This document shows, one piece after another, positions 37,498 through 48,941 of a stretch of 64,000 nt of DNA (position 1 is the stretch's first letter; every line of letters begins with the position of its first letter). Source of the DNA: Clavelina lepadiformis (Eukaryota; Chordata; Ascidiacea; Aplousobranchia; Clavelinidae); contig NC_135244.1 of assembly GCF_947623445.1 (NCBI RefSeq), positions 10,106,001 through 10,170,000 on the forward strand, in the 5' to 3' direction. A model generated the notes under the pieces. The model was not told where the DNA came from and made no database searches. It saw only the letters and a program-made list of their open reading frames with translations. The position numbers and the translations under genes are program-made.

Positions 37498-39897
37498 TGT
37501 AACCAAACTTTCTCTACCAGGTAAGCTCCCCGCTTAACGGCTAGTCGAATAGCCAGATTGTCTCATTTCTACAAGTCTTTCTTAGATAAAAACAAACGTC
37601 TTCCTTTATTAAAACCAAACGTAGACTGCCTTCACTCGCCCAGCCGAGCGCGACACCTCACAAAACACAAATTCCACGTAATCAAAGAATCAACGTGGGA
37701 CGCTGAATACTAATTAAGCGCTCGGGGTAGCGAGACGAGACGTCACTAGTGAAAAAATACGTGTACACATAAACATGTAAAATATAGCAGAACGTGAACA
37801 TGCACGAAGAGACAATACGATGCAAATAAAACGGTGTATAAAACGTGATGGTGATAATGCGAATAAAAACGAATAAAACGTGACGGATATAAAAATAATT
37901 CTCGTGACATCGCTCCCCCCGTTCAGTTCTTTTTCGTCCCCGGAAAAGTTATTCAATATCCGGGTAAACGACCATCGTTCGTAGCTCCTTGTTAATCGTT
38001 TGGCGCTCCGTTGTTGATGAGCACCACGCAACCCAAACCGACCGTCCAGCTTGGTGAACATCCGTCCCCTGGTGTCGCTGACGACTCCACAGCACAAAAA
38101 TCACTCGATTGGCTCACTTCGTGATTGTAACGAAACAAACTTACGTCCCAAATACGCTGCTTGCTGGCTGGAGCTGACTCAACGGCCTGCTCTTCGGGAG
38201 CTGGAGTTTCAGCAGCTTGTTCTGCTGGAGCTGACTCAACGGCCTGCTCTTCGGGAGCTGGAGTTTCAGCAGCTTGTTCTGCTGGAGCTGACTCAACGGC
38301 CTGCTCTTCGGGAGCTGGAGTTTCAGCAGCTTGTTCTGCTGGAGCTGACTCAGCGGCCTGCTCTTCGGGAGCTGGAGTTTCAGCAGCTTGTTCTGCTGGA
38401 GCTGACTCAGCGGCCTGCTCTTCGGGAGCGGGAGTTTCGGCAGCTTCTTCGGCTGGAGCGGACTCAGCGGCCTGCTCTTCGGGAGCCGGAGTTTCAGCAG
38501 CTTGTTCTGCTGGAGCTGACTCAACGGCCTGCTCTTCGGGAGCTGGAGTTTCAGCAGCTTGTTCTGCTGGAGCTGACTCAACGGCCTGCTCTTCGGGAGC
38601 TGGAGTTTCAGCAGCTTGTTCTGCTGGAGCTGACTCAACGGCCTGCTCTTCGGGAGCTGGAGTTTCAGCAGCTTGTTCTGCTGGAGCTGACTCAGCGGCC
38701 TGTTCTTCGGGAGCTGGAGTTTCAGCAGCTTGTTCTGCTGGAGCTGACTCAGCGGCCTGCTCTTCGGGAGCTGGAGTTTCAGCAGCTTGTTCTGCTGGAG
38801 CTGACTCAGCGGCCTGCTCTTCGGGAGCGGGAGTTTCGGCAGCTTCTTCGGCTGGAGCGGACTCAGCGGCCTGCTCTTCGGGAGCCGGAGTTTCAGCAGC
38901 TTGTTCTGCTGGAGCGGACTCAGCGGCCTGCTCTTCGGGAGCTGGAGTTTCAGCAGGTTGTTCTGCTGGAGTGGACGCAACGGCCTGCTCTTCGGAAGCG
39001 GGAGTTTCAGTAGCTTCTTCAGCTGGAGCAGACTCAGCGGCCTGCTCTTCGGAAGCGGGAGTTTCTACCGCACATATACGTTTTCGGACAGCGAAAGCCA
39101 ATGAAGATATTGCTCTGTCGGCATCGAATCGAGTCCCCTTTAATACTCGACATTTGTTACTTTCTGTAGAACAAATGGGCGGCCTCGCTTCGGTACCTCT
39201 TTTCACCAACTCATCGTACTCCAAGTCGAAAAGCGACAAGTCTCTGCCTCGTACATCCCAGCTTAAATCTTCATCCAAGCTGTTAATTAAAAGATGTTTC
39301 CTTAAAGCGGGATTCGCTTCAATCATCGTACAAAAAGCGTCGAAGCGGTTGAAGAAGCTTAGGAAATCTTCGTTGGGCTCATATTTTGGCGGCGGAATAG
39401 CAAAGTAGATGCTGGCCATCGTGAAACTTCCAAACGTTTTTGGGAATAGTTTCGTTGACTGCGGGATCCTGGCGCGCTCGCCAATTGTAACCAAACTTTC
39501 TCTACCAGGTAAGCTCCCCGCTTAACGGCTAGTCGAATAGCCAGATTGTCTCATTTCTACAAGTCTTTCTTAGATAAAAACAAACGTCTTCCTTTATTAA
39601 AACCAAACGTAGACTGCCTTCACTCGCCCAGCCGAGCGCGACACCTCACAAAACACAAATTCCACGTAATCAAAGAATCAACGTGGGACGCTGAATACTA
39701 ATTAAGCGCTCGGGGTAGCGAGACGAGACGTCACTAGTGAAAAAATACGTGTACACATAAACATGTAAAATATAGCAGAACGTGAACATGCACGAAGAGA
39801 CAATACGATGCAAATAAAACGGTGTATAAAACGTGATGGTGATAATGCGAATAAAAACGAATAAAACGTGACGGATATAAAAATAATTCTCGTGACA
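37498..39897 (-). mobile_element. Short non-autonomous LTR retrotransposon, Ty3-like
   Basis: A 2.4 kb element on the minus strand. Two 412-base LTRs (37498-37909 and 39486-39897) look identical by eye, start TG and end CA, and are flanked by GTTG on both sides; the sister flank near 29.69 kb is the empty site. Next to the 5' LTR (right-hand side) a TGGCGAGCGCGCCAGG stretch could prime reverse transcription, and a GAACGGGGGGAGCGA purine tract precedes the 3' LTR. The interior holds one long frame whose start resembles a Gag segment (FLSFFNRFDAFCTMIEAN), followed by a long 19-residue repeat. No protease, reverse transcriptase or integrase is present. It looks structurally whole at its ends and very young. 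Confidence 0.85.
38161..39070 (-). repeat. 57-bp (19-residue) tandem repeat inside the LTR element
   Basis: About 16 units of 57 bases, reading AESAPAEQAAETPAPEEQA in the Gag-like frame: Ala/Glu/Pro rich, acidic. A variant unit with CGGCAGCTTCTTCGGC occurs twice exactly 399 bases (seven units) apart, so a block of seven units was itself duplicated. Because 57 is a multiple of three and the unit lacks stops, several frames on both strands are open. The overlapping frames of 279-415 residues are by-products. Confidence 0.85.
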
Positions 39898-39901
39898 GTT
39901 G

Positions 39902-40362
39902 TTCTTAAGTAGCACGTTATTGCATCGTATATTTCTATATATTTTTTTGTGTTGATAAATATAATATCGAAAGATTGCTGCTAAACTTCAAAGAAAGCAT
40001 TTATAGGAGAACTAACTTATATATTGCAGAACAAATAGAAAAAACGGCGATTGTCTAAAGATTAGTTGTTTTATTGAACGTATCTTGAATTGCGTATAAT
40101 ATTAAGTACCAGCGAAATGAAATATATCAGGAGTCACGACAATTAAGGTTGAAAGGAAACATTGGAGCAGACACTGATTAGAATAAGCTTTCCCGCTTAA
40201 CTGTCTCAAAACCAACCGTTCTACATCACTTAACCTTCAGCATTTTAGTTAAAACTCTTTTAATTTTCTTTGGGAGCATTTTTTTTTAAATTAAAGGAAA
40301 ATTTAATTACATTTACAAGGACTTTTCTATAAGCAATGTAAACTTTGAATGTAAAATAGATT
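39902..40362. other. Intergenic between LTR element and JmjC copy B
   Basis: Continuation of the copy-5 3' flank, matching 29.69-30.14 kb. On the minus strand it is the 3' flank of copy B; AATAAA at 40075-40070 could be its poly(A) signal. Confidence 0.55.
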
Positions 40363-42363
40363 TTACATTTGCCAAAGTCCTCCTATGCAACTTTGGTCTC
40401 TGAAACGTTTTGGAATTGTTACGCTGCTTACAATCGGCCCGCTCGTTTTTAGGTACCATTGAAGTTTTCCATTCTTACCGTCGAAAGCATATAATGTCTT
40501 ATCCGTACCACCGAAATAGAGAGTGCCAAACTTGTCCATTGCCGGACTTGACATAAAATAAGCTTGTCCAATGAATTTCCAAAGCCCGATACCATTCGAC
40601 GCATTCAACGCGAGTATTTCATTTTGTAATGCAACACAAAGAATGTTCCTCTTTTCGGAGAGCAACGGTGTGGACATAACGTCACTTTCGGTGCTTTTGT
40701 TGCTTGCAAAATTCCAAACAACAGCGCGAGAATTTGCAATTTCCAGACACATAACACTACCTGAAGTCGTAACAGCATACAGATATTTTCCATTAGAAGT
40801 AAGAACTGGAGATGATAAAACTCCATCTCCAATGTCAAATGTCCCCAGGGATTTCCCTGTTTGCATATCAATTACGTTTAAATAGTTTTCCACATCTAAC
40901 ACGAACAAATTGTTGCTTTCGTGATCCACCACAGGGGATGCAAATACTGGTCTTCCCATCGTGTGTGACCACATTACGCTTCCGTTGCTTTCGTGCAACA
41001 TGTAAACTGATGGATCTTCTGTTGAAGTTGTTTTTATACATATTATTAATCCTGGTTTATGAATGAAAGGACTAGACCAGATTTCTCCTGGAAAGGGACC
41101 ACTTTTCCATAAAAGTGAAGGCCTACCATCTGCCGTGATATTAAACGCGTAAACCCATCCGTCAATAGTTGCAGCATACAAAATGTCTTTAATTTTATTC
41201 AGTCGAAGAGAAGCCACAATTGCGTCACTAAGCTCTATTTTCCATAAAAGATTTCCGGATTCTGTATGAAACGCATAAAGCTTTGAATCTTCATCAGCAA
41301 AATAAACAGTTTTTTCATCAGCGCTGACAACAGGAGTTGATCCAGCATCCGTGCTTATCGTATAATTCCAAAGTATTGAACCGGTTATAGAATTTACAGC
41401 ATAGAAACATCCAGAAATATCCGAACTAAAATAAATCGAATACACATAAACAGATTTGGATGGTGTATAAACTTCTTTCCAATTAGACTGAGAAACATCT
41501 GCGAGAGAACGATGTTGCCACATGCATTTTATAGAAGGAGAAGAAGATTCTCGAATGAACTTGGACACGACCGTAGTGTGGTTTGCAATATTACGTAAGT
41601 TTTGCGAAGGTGGAAAATTGAAAACATTACTCCATAAATTGACAGATATGATTGGTGGGTCAAACGAAGTTACATGATGCCACCAATGCTCAGGCACGTA
41701 GAGCATATCTCCAGGTTCGACAGTTACTTTGTAGAAATTTATGTCAGCAGCAAGAGGATATTTGTCGAGGTCAACTTGTTCGGGATTGATCGGGGACAAA
41801 CCGGGTTGTACATCGTATAGATCAGCATAAGCCTTGTTTCCTTCTGAATAATTTGCTATTAACCAAGTCTTTTTACCAGATATTTGAAAAAAGAAATTTT
41901 CCGATACATCGTGATGAAATGCAGAGGTAGAATTACGATTTGTGTATAACAATGTGGTCGACTGCGCCCAATCCGTGTACCTTGAGCAGCTGAGTGGCAA
42001 CGGTAGTGGCATATGTTTAAATAAAGTGTTTTCTAAAGGAAATGATGAATCCCAATAAAGCTTTTCATCATAGACCCTTTGTAGAAAATCTGTATAATTA
42101 AGTCTTACTTCGCCCGGGTAATCCTGTGTCCAAATAGGTCTGCTGTATGCTCTACCAGGCATATCGTTTATGTGTGTTTGGAGAAAACTTGGCTTCGCCC
42201 AGTTCGAAAAATACTTATGCCAAGACGGATTGTTAGTTCTAATAAGTACTGGAGTACTACTTCGTATGAAATCTTCATAAAAGGTTTCCGGTGTTGGTTC
42301 ATAGTTTAGAACTTTGATTGATCCCAATGTTGGTTTATGCATACCAAGCTTCAACATTGTCAT
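40363..42363 (-). CDS. JmjC-propeller protein copy B, divergent, no signal peptide
   Basis: Intact frame of 666 residues beginning MTMLKLGMHKP. The JmjC iron ligands are kept: FHHD (H-x-D; the others have FHQD), GKKTW and WWHH. Eight propeller segments follow, but the fifth has lost its Trp (SLGTFD). The last third differs strongly from copies C-F (LEIANSRAVVW, QSCIGGLWQM end), whereas the first two-thirds are nearly identical, giving a sharp mosaic boundary near 40.85 kb. An 8-base deletion just upstream of MLKLG puts the ATG at 42430, which encodes the signal peptide in the sister genes, out of frame. The product would be leaderless, or the gene is decaying. Tail to tail with TGF-beta copy 5. 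Confidence 0.75.
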   Translation of the reverse strand: MTMLKLGMHKPTLGSIKVLNYEPTPETFYEDFIRSSTPVLIRTNNPSWHKYFSNWAKPSFLQTHINDMPGRAYSRPIWTQDYPGEVRLNYTDFLQRVYDEKLYWDSSFPLENTLFKHMPLPLPLSCSRYTDWAQSTTLLYTNRNSTSAFHHDVSENFFFQISGKKTWLIANYSEGNKAYADLYDVQPGLSPINPEQVDLDKYPLAADINFYKVTVEPGDMLYVPEHWWHHVTSFDPPIISVNLWSNVFNFPPSQNLRNIANHTTVVSKFIRESSSPSIKCMWQHRSLADVSQSNWKEVYTPSKSVYVYSIYFSSDISGCFYAVNSITGSILWNYTISTDAGSTPVVSADEKTVYFADEDSKLYAFHTESGNLLWKIELSDAIVASLRLNKIKDILYAATIDGWVYAFNITADGRPSLLWKSGPFPGEIWSSPFIHKPGLIICIKTTSTEDPSVYMLHESNGSVMWSHTMGRPVFASPVVDHESNNLFVLDVENYLNVIDMQTGKSLGTFDIGDGVLSSPVLTSNGKYLYAVTTSGSVMCLEIANSRAVVWNFASNKSTESDVMSTPLLSEKRNILCVALQNEILALNASNGIGLWKFIGQAYFMSSPAMDKFGTLYFGGTDKTLYAFDGKNGKLQWYLKTSGPIVSSVTIPKRFRDQSCIGGLWQM

Positions 42364-42774
42364 GCTTCATACTCACGCTATAGACAATATTCCACAAAAT
42401 ACATAGAGTATGTAAAAGGTTCAGAAACATATTTGAGCTACTGGAATTCCTGCAAATAAAAGTCGCTTACTGTCTTAATACAGAACCAAACAATTCGAAT
42501 ACACAAAAAGGTTCTTGAAATAATGGTCTACTAGTTTGTTGCTTTACGATTAAAGATGTGTAAGATATTGTTAGAGATAAGTGACATAAATTTGCCAAGA
42601 AATATCGTTTCTGATTTCATTTCAATATTTTCTCTCCCTTAAAATGAACAGCAGTTATTAATTATGAATCTTAAAATTTCCTGTTCGATATTATACTTTA
42701 CTTTACTTATATCTATTGATTGCTTGCTAGCTGATCCCTGCCTCATATACAGTAGGCTACAATGTACGTAAAGC
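42364..42774. other. Upstream region of JmjC copy B
   Basis: Includes the displaced signal-peptide exon (ATG at 42430) and the TTTGCAG acceptor-like site at about 42450 (minus strand). The sequence then parallels the upstream regions of C, D and E until the hAT insertion. No other gene is seen. Confidence 0.55.
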
Positions 42775-45770
42775 CAGTGGCGTAGGAGCATATGCTGCCG
42801 CCCCTGGCTTTCGATGAAAATGCCGCCCTATGTAGACTGCAGCAAATTTTGAAGTATAGTTTCATGCTCACGCAATCTTTTCAATAAAAATAATTACAGA
42901 TAATGTGCCGTGTCTCAGAAGTTCTATATTGCTTGAGAAAGAAGCCTCACTGTCTCAGCGTTAAGGCCTAAATTAAAAGACAAAAAATGGAGAACAAATG
43001 TATTAGGCAAATAAAAGATCAATAGCCGCCTCAAAATTGAACTTTTCGAGCTTTCGCCGAAGCAAAATCAGCGATAATATCTTCAAAATCAAGTTTTTGA
43101 ACGTATAATGTCTTTCATGGTAGAACGTAAATAGGACTTTATCATTTTGAGCTTTGAGAAACTCCACTCGCAACTCGCAATTGAAACACCAATGGTAAGA
43201 TAAAGTTTCAGACACAAGCATAAAAATGGTAGGCCTACGTACGTGTCGAATCAAGTAAGTGTGATTTAGCTAACCACTGTAAAACATCAAACGCTGTTGC
43301 ATTACGATCAAACGTGGTTTCACTGCTTCGCACCAGCCTCTTAAATCTGTCAATTTCCACAACTAGCTCCAAAAAGTCCACCTCGTCGTCATAAGTGCTT
43401 CTAAAAGCGTTGGTGAATCCATTGTGACTTTCGCTTTGCAGTAGTGAGTGAGGATTCAAAAATCCAAACATATCATTCAAGTGGTGTATGCAGGTAAACC
43501 TAGTTTCAGCTTCAAGTTTAAATCTGTCCAATGCTTGAAACATGCATCGTCTTACTTCTCCAACACCACTAAGGCCAGCATCTTCTGCGTGTTCGCCAGG
43601 CATTCTCTTTTTTCTGTGAACTCTCCGATCTTCAACTGGAATCTCTAGCTCTGTGCATTTTTTGATCGCTGCATCCACAGAACCTTTAACCAGATTATCT
43701 CGTTCTTCCACTAAAAAGTTGACAAACGCTTTCATCTTGTTAGAGCATTGCGCTAACAGCAATCCTTTTTGCTGCAAGTAAGTTTGAGTATGATTTTAAG
43801 ATTCTCGCAGGATTACTTTCCAAAAACATAAGAAGAAAAAGAAAGAAAAATTCTGAATCGCTTCTAGAATACTATGAGCGTCGCCTCGTGTATTAAGATT
43901 TTCGTTTGGATTACATAGTTCCTCTAGACTCTAGAGCAGGGGTTCCCAACCGGTGGTACGCGTACCACTAGTGGTACGCGGGAGCTTTTCAGGTGGTACG
44001 CGAGCAGCTCTCCGTTGCATGCGATATACAGTATAGTAGTATAACAATTTAATTTTGAGTTGCTAAAATATGCGAACAACACTTTTATTTCTTTCCGTAC
44101 TAAATTCTCTGCACTCAGTAAGCTACTTTTGTCGATCTTGCTCCCTGCTGTCATTGTTATTAATACAATGCTGCTGTGCGAATATTGGATCAAATTAGTT
44201 GTTTTGAAAATAGTGGTACGTGTTGACAATCCGTGGTGGCTAAATGGTACGAGAACATAAAAAGGTTGGGAACCCCTGCTCTAGAGCATCCATAAACTCA
44301 TCAAAATCTGCGTGAAGGGCCTTTACAGCAGCGTGATGTGCGCTCCATCGCGTATCAATCACTCGCTTCAGCGCGATTGGCGCATGCTTTAGAAGGACAT
44401 ATCCCATCTATGAGTAGAGGCAGCAAAAAAACATACTTTGTAAAACAGCGAAGATCTGTCGCTTAAATGCGACGATCCGACGGCATGAACAAGAGTGAAG
44501 ATGCATGAACATGCAAGATTCAGTGTGTGATTTCCACACGGTACGAGTAGTGCTTTTGGATTTATGTTTTTGATTTTTTGCTGAACTCCAGTATGAATTC
44601 CCGACCTAGTAGATGCGTTGTCGTAGCCTTTTCCCCTACACATCATCACATCTAAGTTGTTTAGTTCAAGTTCATCTAGAATAGATTGAGAAATTTCAGC
44701 TGCCGTTTTTCCGCTCAACGGAAAGAAATTCAAAAACAATTCCTTCAGTTGGGCAATATTGTTTTTGATTGTTACATATCTGACTATAAGAGTCATTTGA
44801 TCAGTATGTGATACGTCCGGAGTACTGTCGCACATAATCGCAAAATATTTAGCTTCGCGCACCTTTTCAAGAACGATGTTTTTGAATTTTTTACTGCGAA
44901 GCAAAATAAGCTCATTTTGAATAGTGGGAGAAAGATAAGTAGTTATCATCTTCGTAGAAATACGAATATCAGAAAGGTATTTGATGATTACGGGACTATA
45001 TTGTTCCAGAAGCTTCACGGTCTCTAAAAAATACCCTTGGTTGTTGGATTCAAAAGCTTCACGATGTCCTCGAAAAGGAAGGTTTTGCTTACTTAGAAAT
45101 AATATGACATCAACAACGCTTTCTCAAAATTGCTTTCCACTTTTTTCGCTCTTCATCCATACAAATGGTGATCTATAGCTTCAGGCCAAAAGGCCACATC
45201 ATTGGGAAAATTGTTGACTACTGCAACTGCTTCGTCGTTATTTTCACCTTCGTCTCCATCTATAACTGTCAATGCATAATTGATTTCATTGGTATTACTT
45301 TTGATAGACCCTGTTTCTTGCGTTTCTGCTGATAAGCTGATATTTTAAGTATCTCACTGGAGCTCAGCGTTATTGTCTGGGTTTTCATTTGAATCGTTCT
45401 CTGGTAATGTTAAAGAAACATTTGAACCAGAAGAGGTTACAAATTTTAGCATAGCTCCCTTGTGCTTTTTTAATTCTGCTTCTTTTGTTCTCTCTTCTTT
45501 TTAAAAAAAGCTCCACTCTCTTTGACACGTTTCATTTTCGAGTCTAAATTAACACTTGTATAAATTTAACCACAACCTGTCATTTAAACGTTTACAATCA
45601 ATAACAACTTAAAAGTTTACAATTAAACGTTTAAATGCCCAGGACTGGTTCACCTTCCACAGTTTTCTTGGTCAGCGGGACCAAATTGTAACAAATTAGC
45701 TTGTTTACCGCTCCATTTTTTTAAAACTCTCGTGCTGTGTGCACTGTGCAGCCTCATTTTGCCGCCCCCT
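42775..45770 (-). mobile_element. Decayed hAT transposon, about 3 kb
   Basis: Minus-strand remains of a hAT transposase of the type found in ZMYM-like/DUF4371 proteins. 45018-44389 reads FAIMCDSTPDVSHTDQMTLI, then GNHTLNLAC and FFAASTHRW. 44388-44287 continues, after a frame change, with LKRVIDTRWSAHHAAVKAL. 43777-43235 carries the middle region. 43200-43010 carries a dimerisation segment (KILSLILLRRKLEKFNFEAA). The left boundary begins CAGTGGCGTAG, a common hAT terminus. The right boundary (GCCGCCCCCTAAG) is unclear, and about 130 bases of unit sequence present in C-E are missing, so insertion plus deletion happened. A MITE splits the coding region. Confidence 0.75.
43937..44278. mobile_element. 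hAT-type MITE nested in the hAT remnant
   Basis: 342 bases with perfect 15-base inverted ends CAGGGGTTCCCAACC and an 8-base target duplication CTCTAGAG on both sides (43929-43936, 44279-44286). No coding capacity. The inner part repeats GGTGGTACGCG several times near the left end. It is younger than its host element. Confidence 0.92.
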
Positions 45771-47313
45771 AAGTTATAGCAAAATACAAAACATATGCTA
45801 GAAGTTGACACAAACCAACCGTTGCTACGGTATAAACAGAGCAAAGGCTTCTTAATCACGCACGGTTACTGGAAAGCATATGTTATACGGAGTAACTATA
45901 TAATTTCATGGTACAGAGGTTGTGATGCTCATGCTAAAGATAGACAGCTATATACTGTAGGAGAATGGGTAAGCAAAAAGCCGATTTAGGTTTTTAGGAT
46001 TTGATTACAGTTGTGACGGTTACTTCACGAGTCATGAGTTGTTTTGGAAATGAAATTCTATTTTGGGATCTTGCAATTCAGTTGCAGACCAAGCTTAAAT
46101 TCTCCTTAATGACGTTTAAATAAATACCTCGCTTGAACTGGTGTGCCACATATAAATACCTATGTAATGTTTGCAGTCTTTACTTTTACTTTTCCCTTTC
46201 ACTGGTTACTACTGCGCAATGCAACATTCAGTAAGATTTGCCCAAAGGTGTAAGCCTTTGTGTCTGATAATAAATAAAAATGGGAACTTCATCATTTAGT
46301 AATATGCATAGACAGAATTTAAGCAACTAACAGCATTGTCACGCCGTTTGAGAAATGAGAACTCATACCATCGAAGCAAAAGTAAAACAAGATATCAATT
46401 CAACCGTCCTCGCTTTAATCAGCCATACAGTTATATTTGAATTAGAATGAATATTTAAGTTAGATTAACAAGAAACTATGAAAAATAAACCAAGTGCGAT
46501 TCTTTCCGGTTGATTAGTGGCTGCCCATCAAGTTATAGGCATGTTTCCGAGTTAGATAAAAAACAAGATGTTGCCAAAAACTTTCAAGAGAAAGTCAAGG
46601 TATTTTTTGCATAAAGGATTATGGCAGGGGCGGGCAACTTCTTCGGTCGGCGGGCCTGATATGAGAAAATGAAGTACTTGGCGGACCGAATTCCTGAATA
46701 GATTGGAACGCAGCTTTGTCTTATTAATGTTCATGGTCGAAAATGTTTGCTCATAAATGTATGTAGACCCGAACAGAACAAGTAGATTTATGGCCATCTT
46801 TCTCAGGTTGGCAAACTTGGACTTATTCAGTGACGCAATACAGGGATTGCGGCAGAATGTGGCCGCAGGCCACATTATCATGTAAGACCGGAAACTGTCT
46901 GCGGGCCGCTCAAAATCCCGTCGCGGGCCGGATCCGGCCCGCGGGCCGTATGTTGCCCACCCCTGGATTATGGGGTATAGGGGAGTCCCGACATTTTAAT
47001 GTAGGCCTACATGCAAGCCGCAATAGAACCCTATAGCTATACCCTTTGTATAACAGTGGTAATTCCTTGATTCTTACTTAAAATTACTACATCTAAACAT
47101 AGGCCTATTGCGTTAAACTGTCAAAGGCATCCTGAAATATCGGAATTGTCGACAAATATTTTTCAATTTTTGCCATGCTGCTCTTTGTGCAGCGAGTTAT
47201 TTCGTACGTATATACTGATGGCTTTTATATGTGTACGCCTTTGGGAATATACGTATAAAATGGGCTATATATACTTCAGCCCCTTTAAAAAGTGCTCCTA
47301 TTCTTACTTTATC
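45771..47313. other. JmjC unit spacer upstream of copy B
   Basis: Matches the spacers of units C-E, interrupted by the hAT derivative at 46625. It contains a 64-residue plus-strand frame (45795-45989, MLEVDTNQPLLRYKQSK and onward) present with frame-preserving indels in all units; see findings. No other gene was recognised. Confidence 0.5.
46625..46965 (-). mobile_element. hAT (Charlie-like) deletion derivative
   Basis: 341 bases with ends CAGGGGCGGGCAAC and, inverted, CAGGGGTGGGCAAC, flanked by the 8-base duplication GATTATGG. Units C and D hold the empty site (AAAGGATTATGGGGTAG). The minus strand retains the transposase C-terminal dimerisation motif LFGSTYIYEQTFSTMNINKT, so it is an internally deleted autonomous element. 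It inserted after the units multiplied. Confidence 0.92.
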
Positions 47314-48941
47314 TAGGCTTACTATACGTCCCGCTTTAGCCGGGACAGTCCCCCTTTTTAACGTCTTGTCCCGGCGTCCCGATTTATTAGCCAAACGTCC
47401 CGGTTTGGCACTCAGTCAGCCAGCATAGGCACACCGCATAGAAGCCATACACGAACATTATCATGTTCTTATTATTGTTTTTGCTGTGTAGCGTACCGGT
47501 TCTTCTTGAAGAAGAATTTGTGATCTTGTTTGTTATTTATTTCATTGTATGCAATAAAAATGTTATTGTGACGTCATTGTTAGCGGATAATTGGTACAGC
47601 TTGTTACTTTGGCTAGTGGTTTCATTGTTAGCTAGTTCAGCTAATGCTGTGGTAGCTTGTAGAAATATACGGTGTTCTTTTAGTAGATTAGGCTTGCAGG
47701 GCTGTAGGCTTGAGGTCTATTTGAGAGCTCTATTTGAAATTTGTTCATGGGCAGTTGAATTACTTCAATGAGACCATTCTTAAGTTAGAAAGGGAAAACG
47801 CTTGTGCCGTAGATGTGGCGCTTGTTCTGTCAGAGCTAAAGCTAAACTTACTTCAAAAGAAAGAAAACAACTTCATTCCATCTCAAGCAATGACTCTCTT
47901 GGGAAAGCTAGAAGAAGCAAGTGAAGTAAATGTAAAATTATTTTACAAAGAAACAATTAATTTTTACGATAAACGCTTATCGTATCTGGATCTTTATGAT
48001 GATGCTTATAAAGATGTGCTTCCTCATCTTTGGATCGACCTAAATGAAGAAATATCCTGGACGCGAGTGCGTGAATCTGCGGTAAAGATCAATGTCATGT
48101 TTGGGAAGCACTAGGTGATCAACAGCGACTCTCTTTTCGACGAACAAGTACAAGTGAAAAGGCACTTTTCTGAACGTTGTAAGGAAGATAGCTGGCAAAA
48201 TGTATCGTTTGAACAAAAGTGGGTCGCGATGTTCAAAAAATTTGAAGAAAAATGCGTACGCATTTCAAATTCTCAGAAGCTGGTGGAGTTTATATTTTGT
48301 TTACCTGGAACATCCGCACCCGTTGAGAGAATTTTTTCCATCATGAAGAACATGTGGTCTGACAGCAGAAGCAGGATGCTGGAGCAGAACGTGAAAGCCG
48401 TTATTACTTGTAAAGTCGATACTTATTGGTCCTGCTCTGAGTTTTACGAGAATGTAAAATTGAACAATGATTTCTTGAAGAAAGTATTGTGTACAGAAAA
48501 GTACGATTGGGCCAATAAATAAATTTATAAATGCTTGTTGTATACAATGTTTGGTAAACTCAGTGTTGGGAGTAGCATGTCGACTTGGAAACTATGTTCA
48601 ATTCGATATTTCTTCCTTTTGCTGTATCGAAAAGGTGTAAGTTCTACAGAGTGACTACTTCACCGGAAAAAGACTCGCTAACCTTTTATTATTGATAGGC
48701 CGTTAGGTTAGGAGAATAGACACGCAAAAACTTGATTTTAGCTATTTAGGATTTAATTGAAGTTAAATTTGCATTAAAAGGTAGATTTAGGTAATTAGGT
48801 AACTATTTTTCTATATTATTATTTGAAGAAGAATTCGTGATCTTGTTTGTTATTTATTTCATTGTATTCGATAAAAATGTTATCGTGACGTCATATGTCG
48901 AAAGCGTCCCGCTTTGAAGCCACTAAATTATGGTAAGCCTA
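47314..48941 (+). mobile_element. hAT transposon remnant, 1.6 kb
   Basis: Ends TAGGCTTACTATA and, inverted, TAGGCTTACCATA, with target duplication ACTTTATC on both sides; units C-E have uninterrupted or near-uninterrupted target (CTTACTTTATC). Plus-strand frames at 47734-48114 and 48115-48522 are in the same register, separated by one TAG, and encode the C-terminal part of a hAT transposase including LPGTSAPVERIFSIMKNMWS. The N-terminal DNA-binding and catalytic parts are missing. The plus-strand sequence from 47320 contains repeated CGTCCCG words near both ends. Confidence 0.85.

Noticed and set aside
38051-39408. Large plus-strand frames (320 and 415 residues) and a second minus-strand frame (279 residues) over the 57-bp repeat
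   Set aside because: They are by-products of a stop-free repeat whose length is a multiple of three; only the frame continuous with the Gag-like start makes sense.
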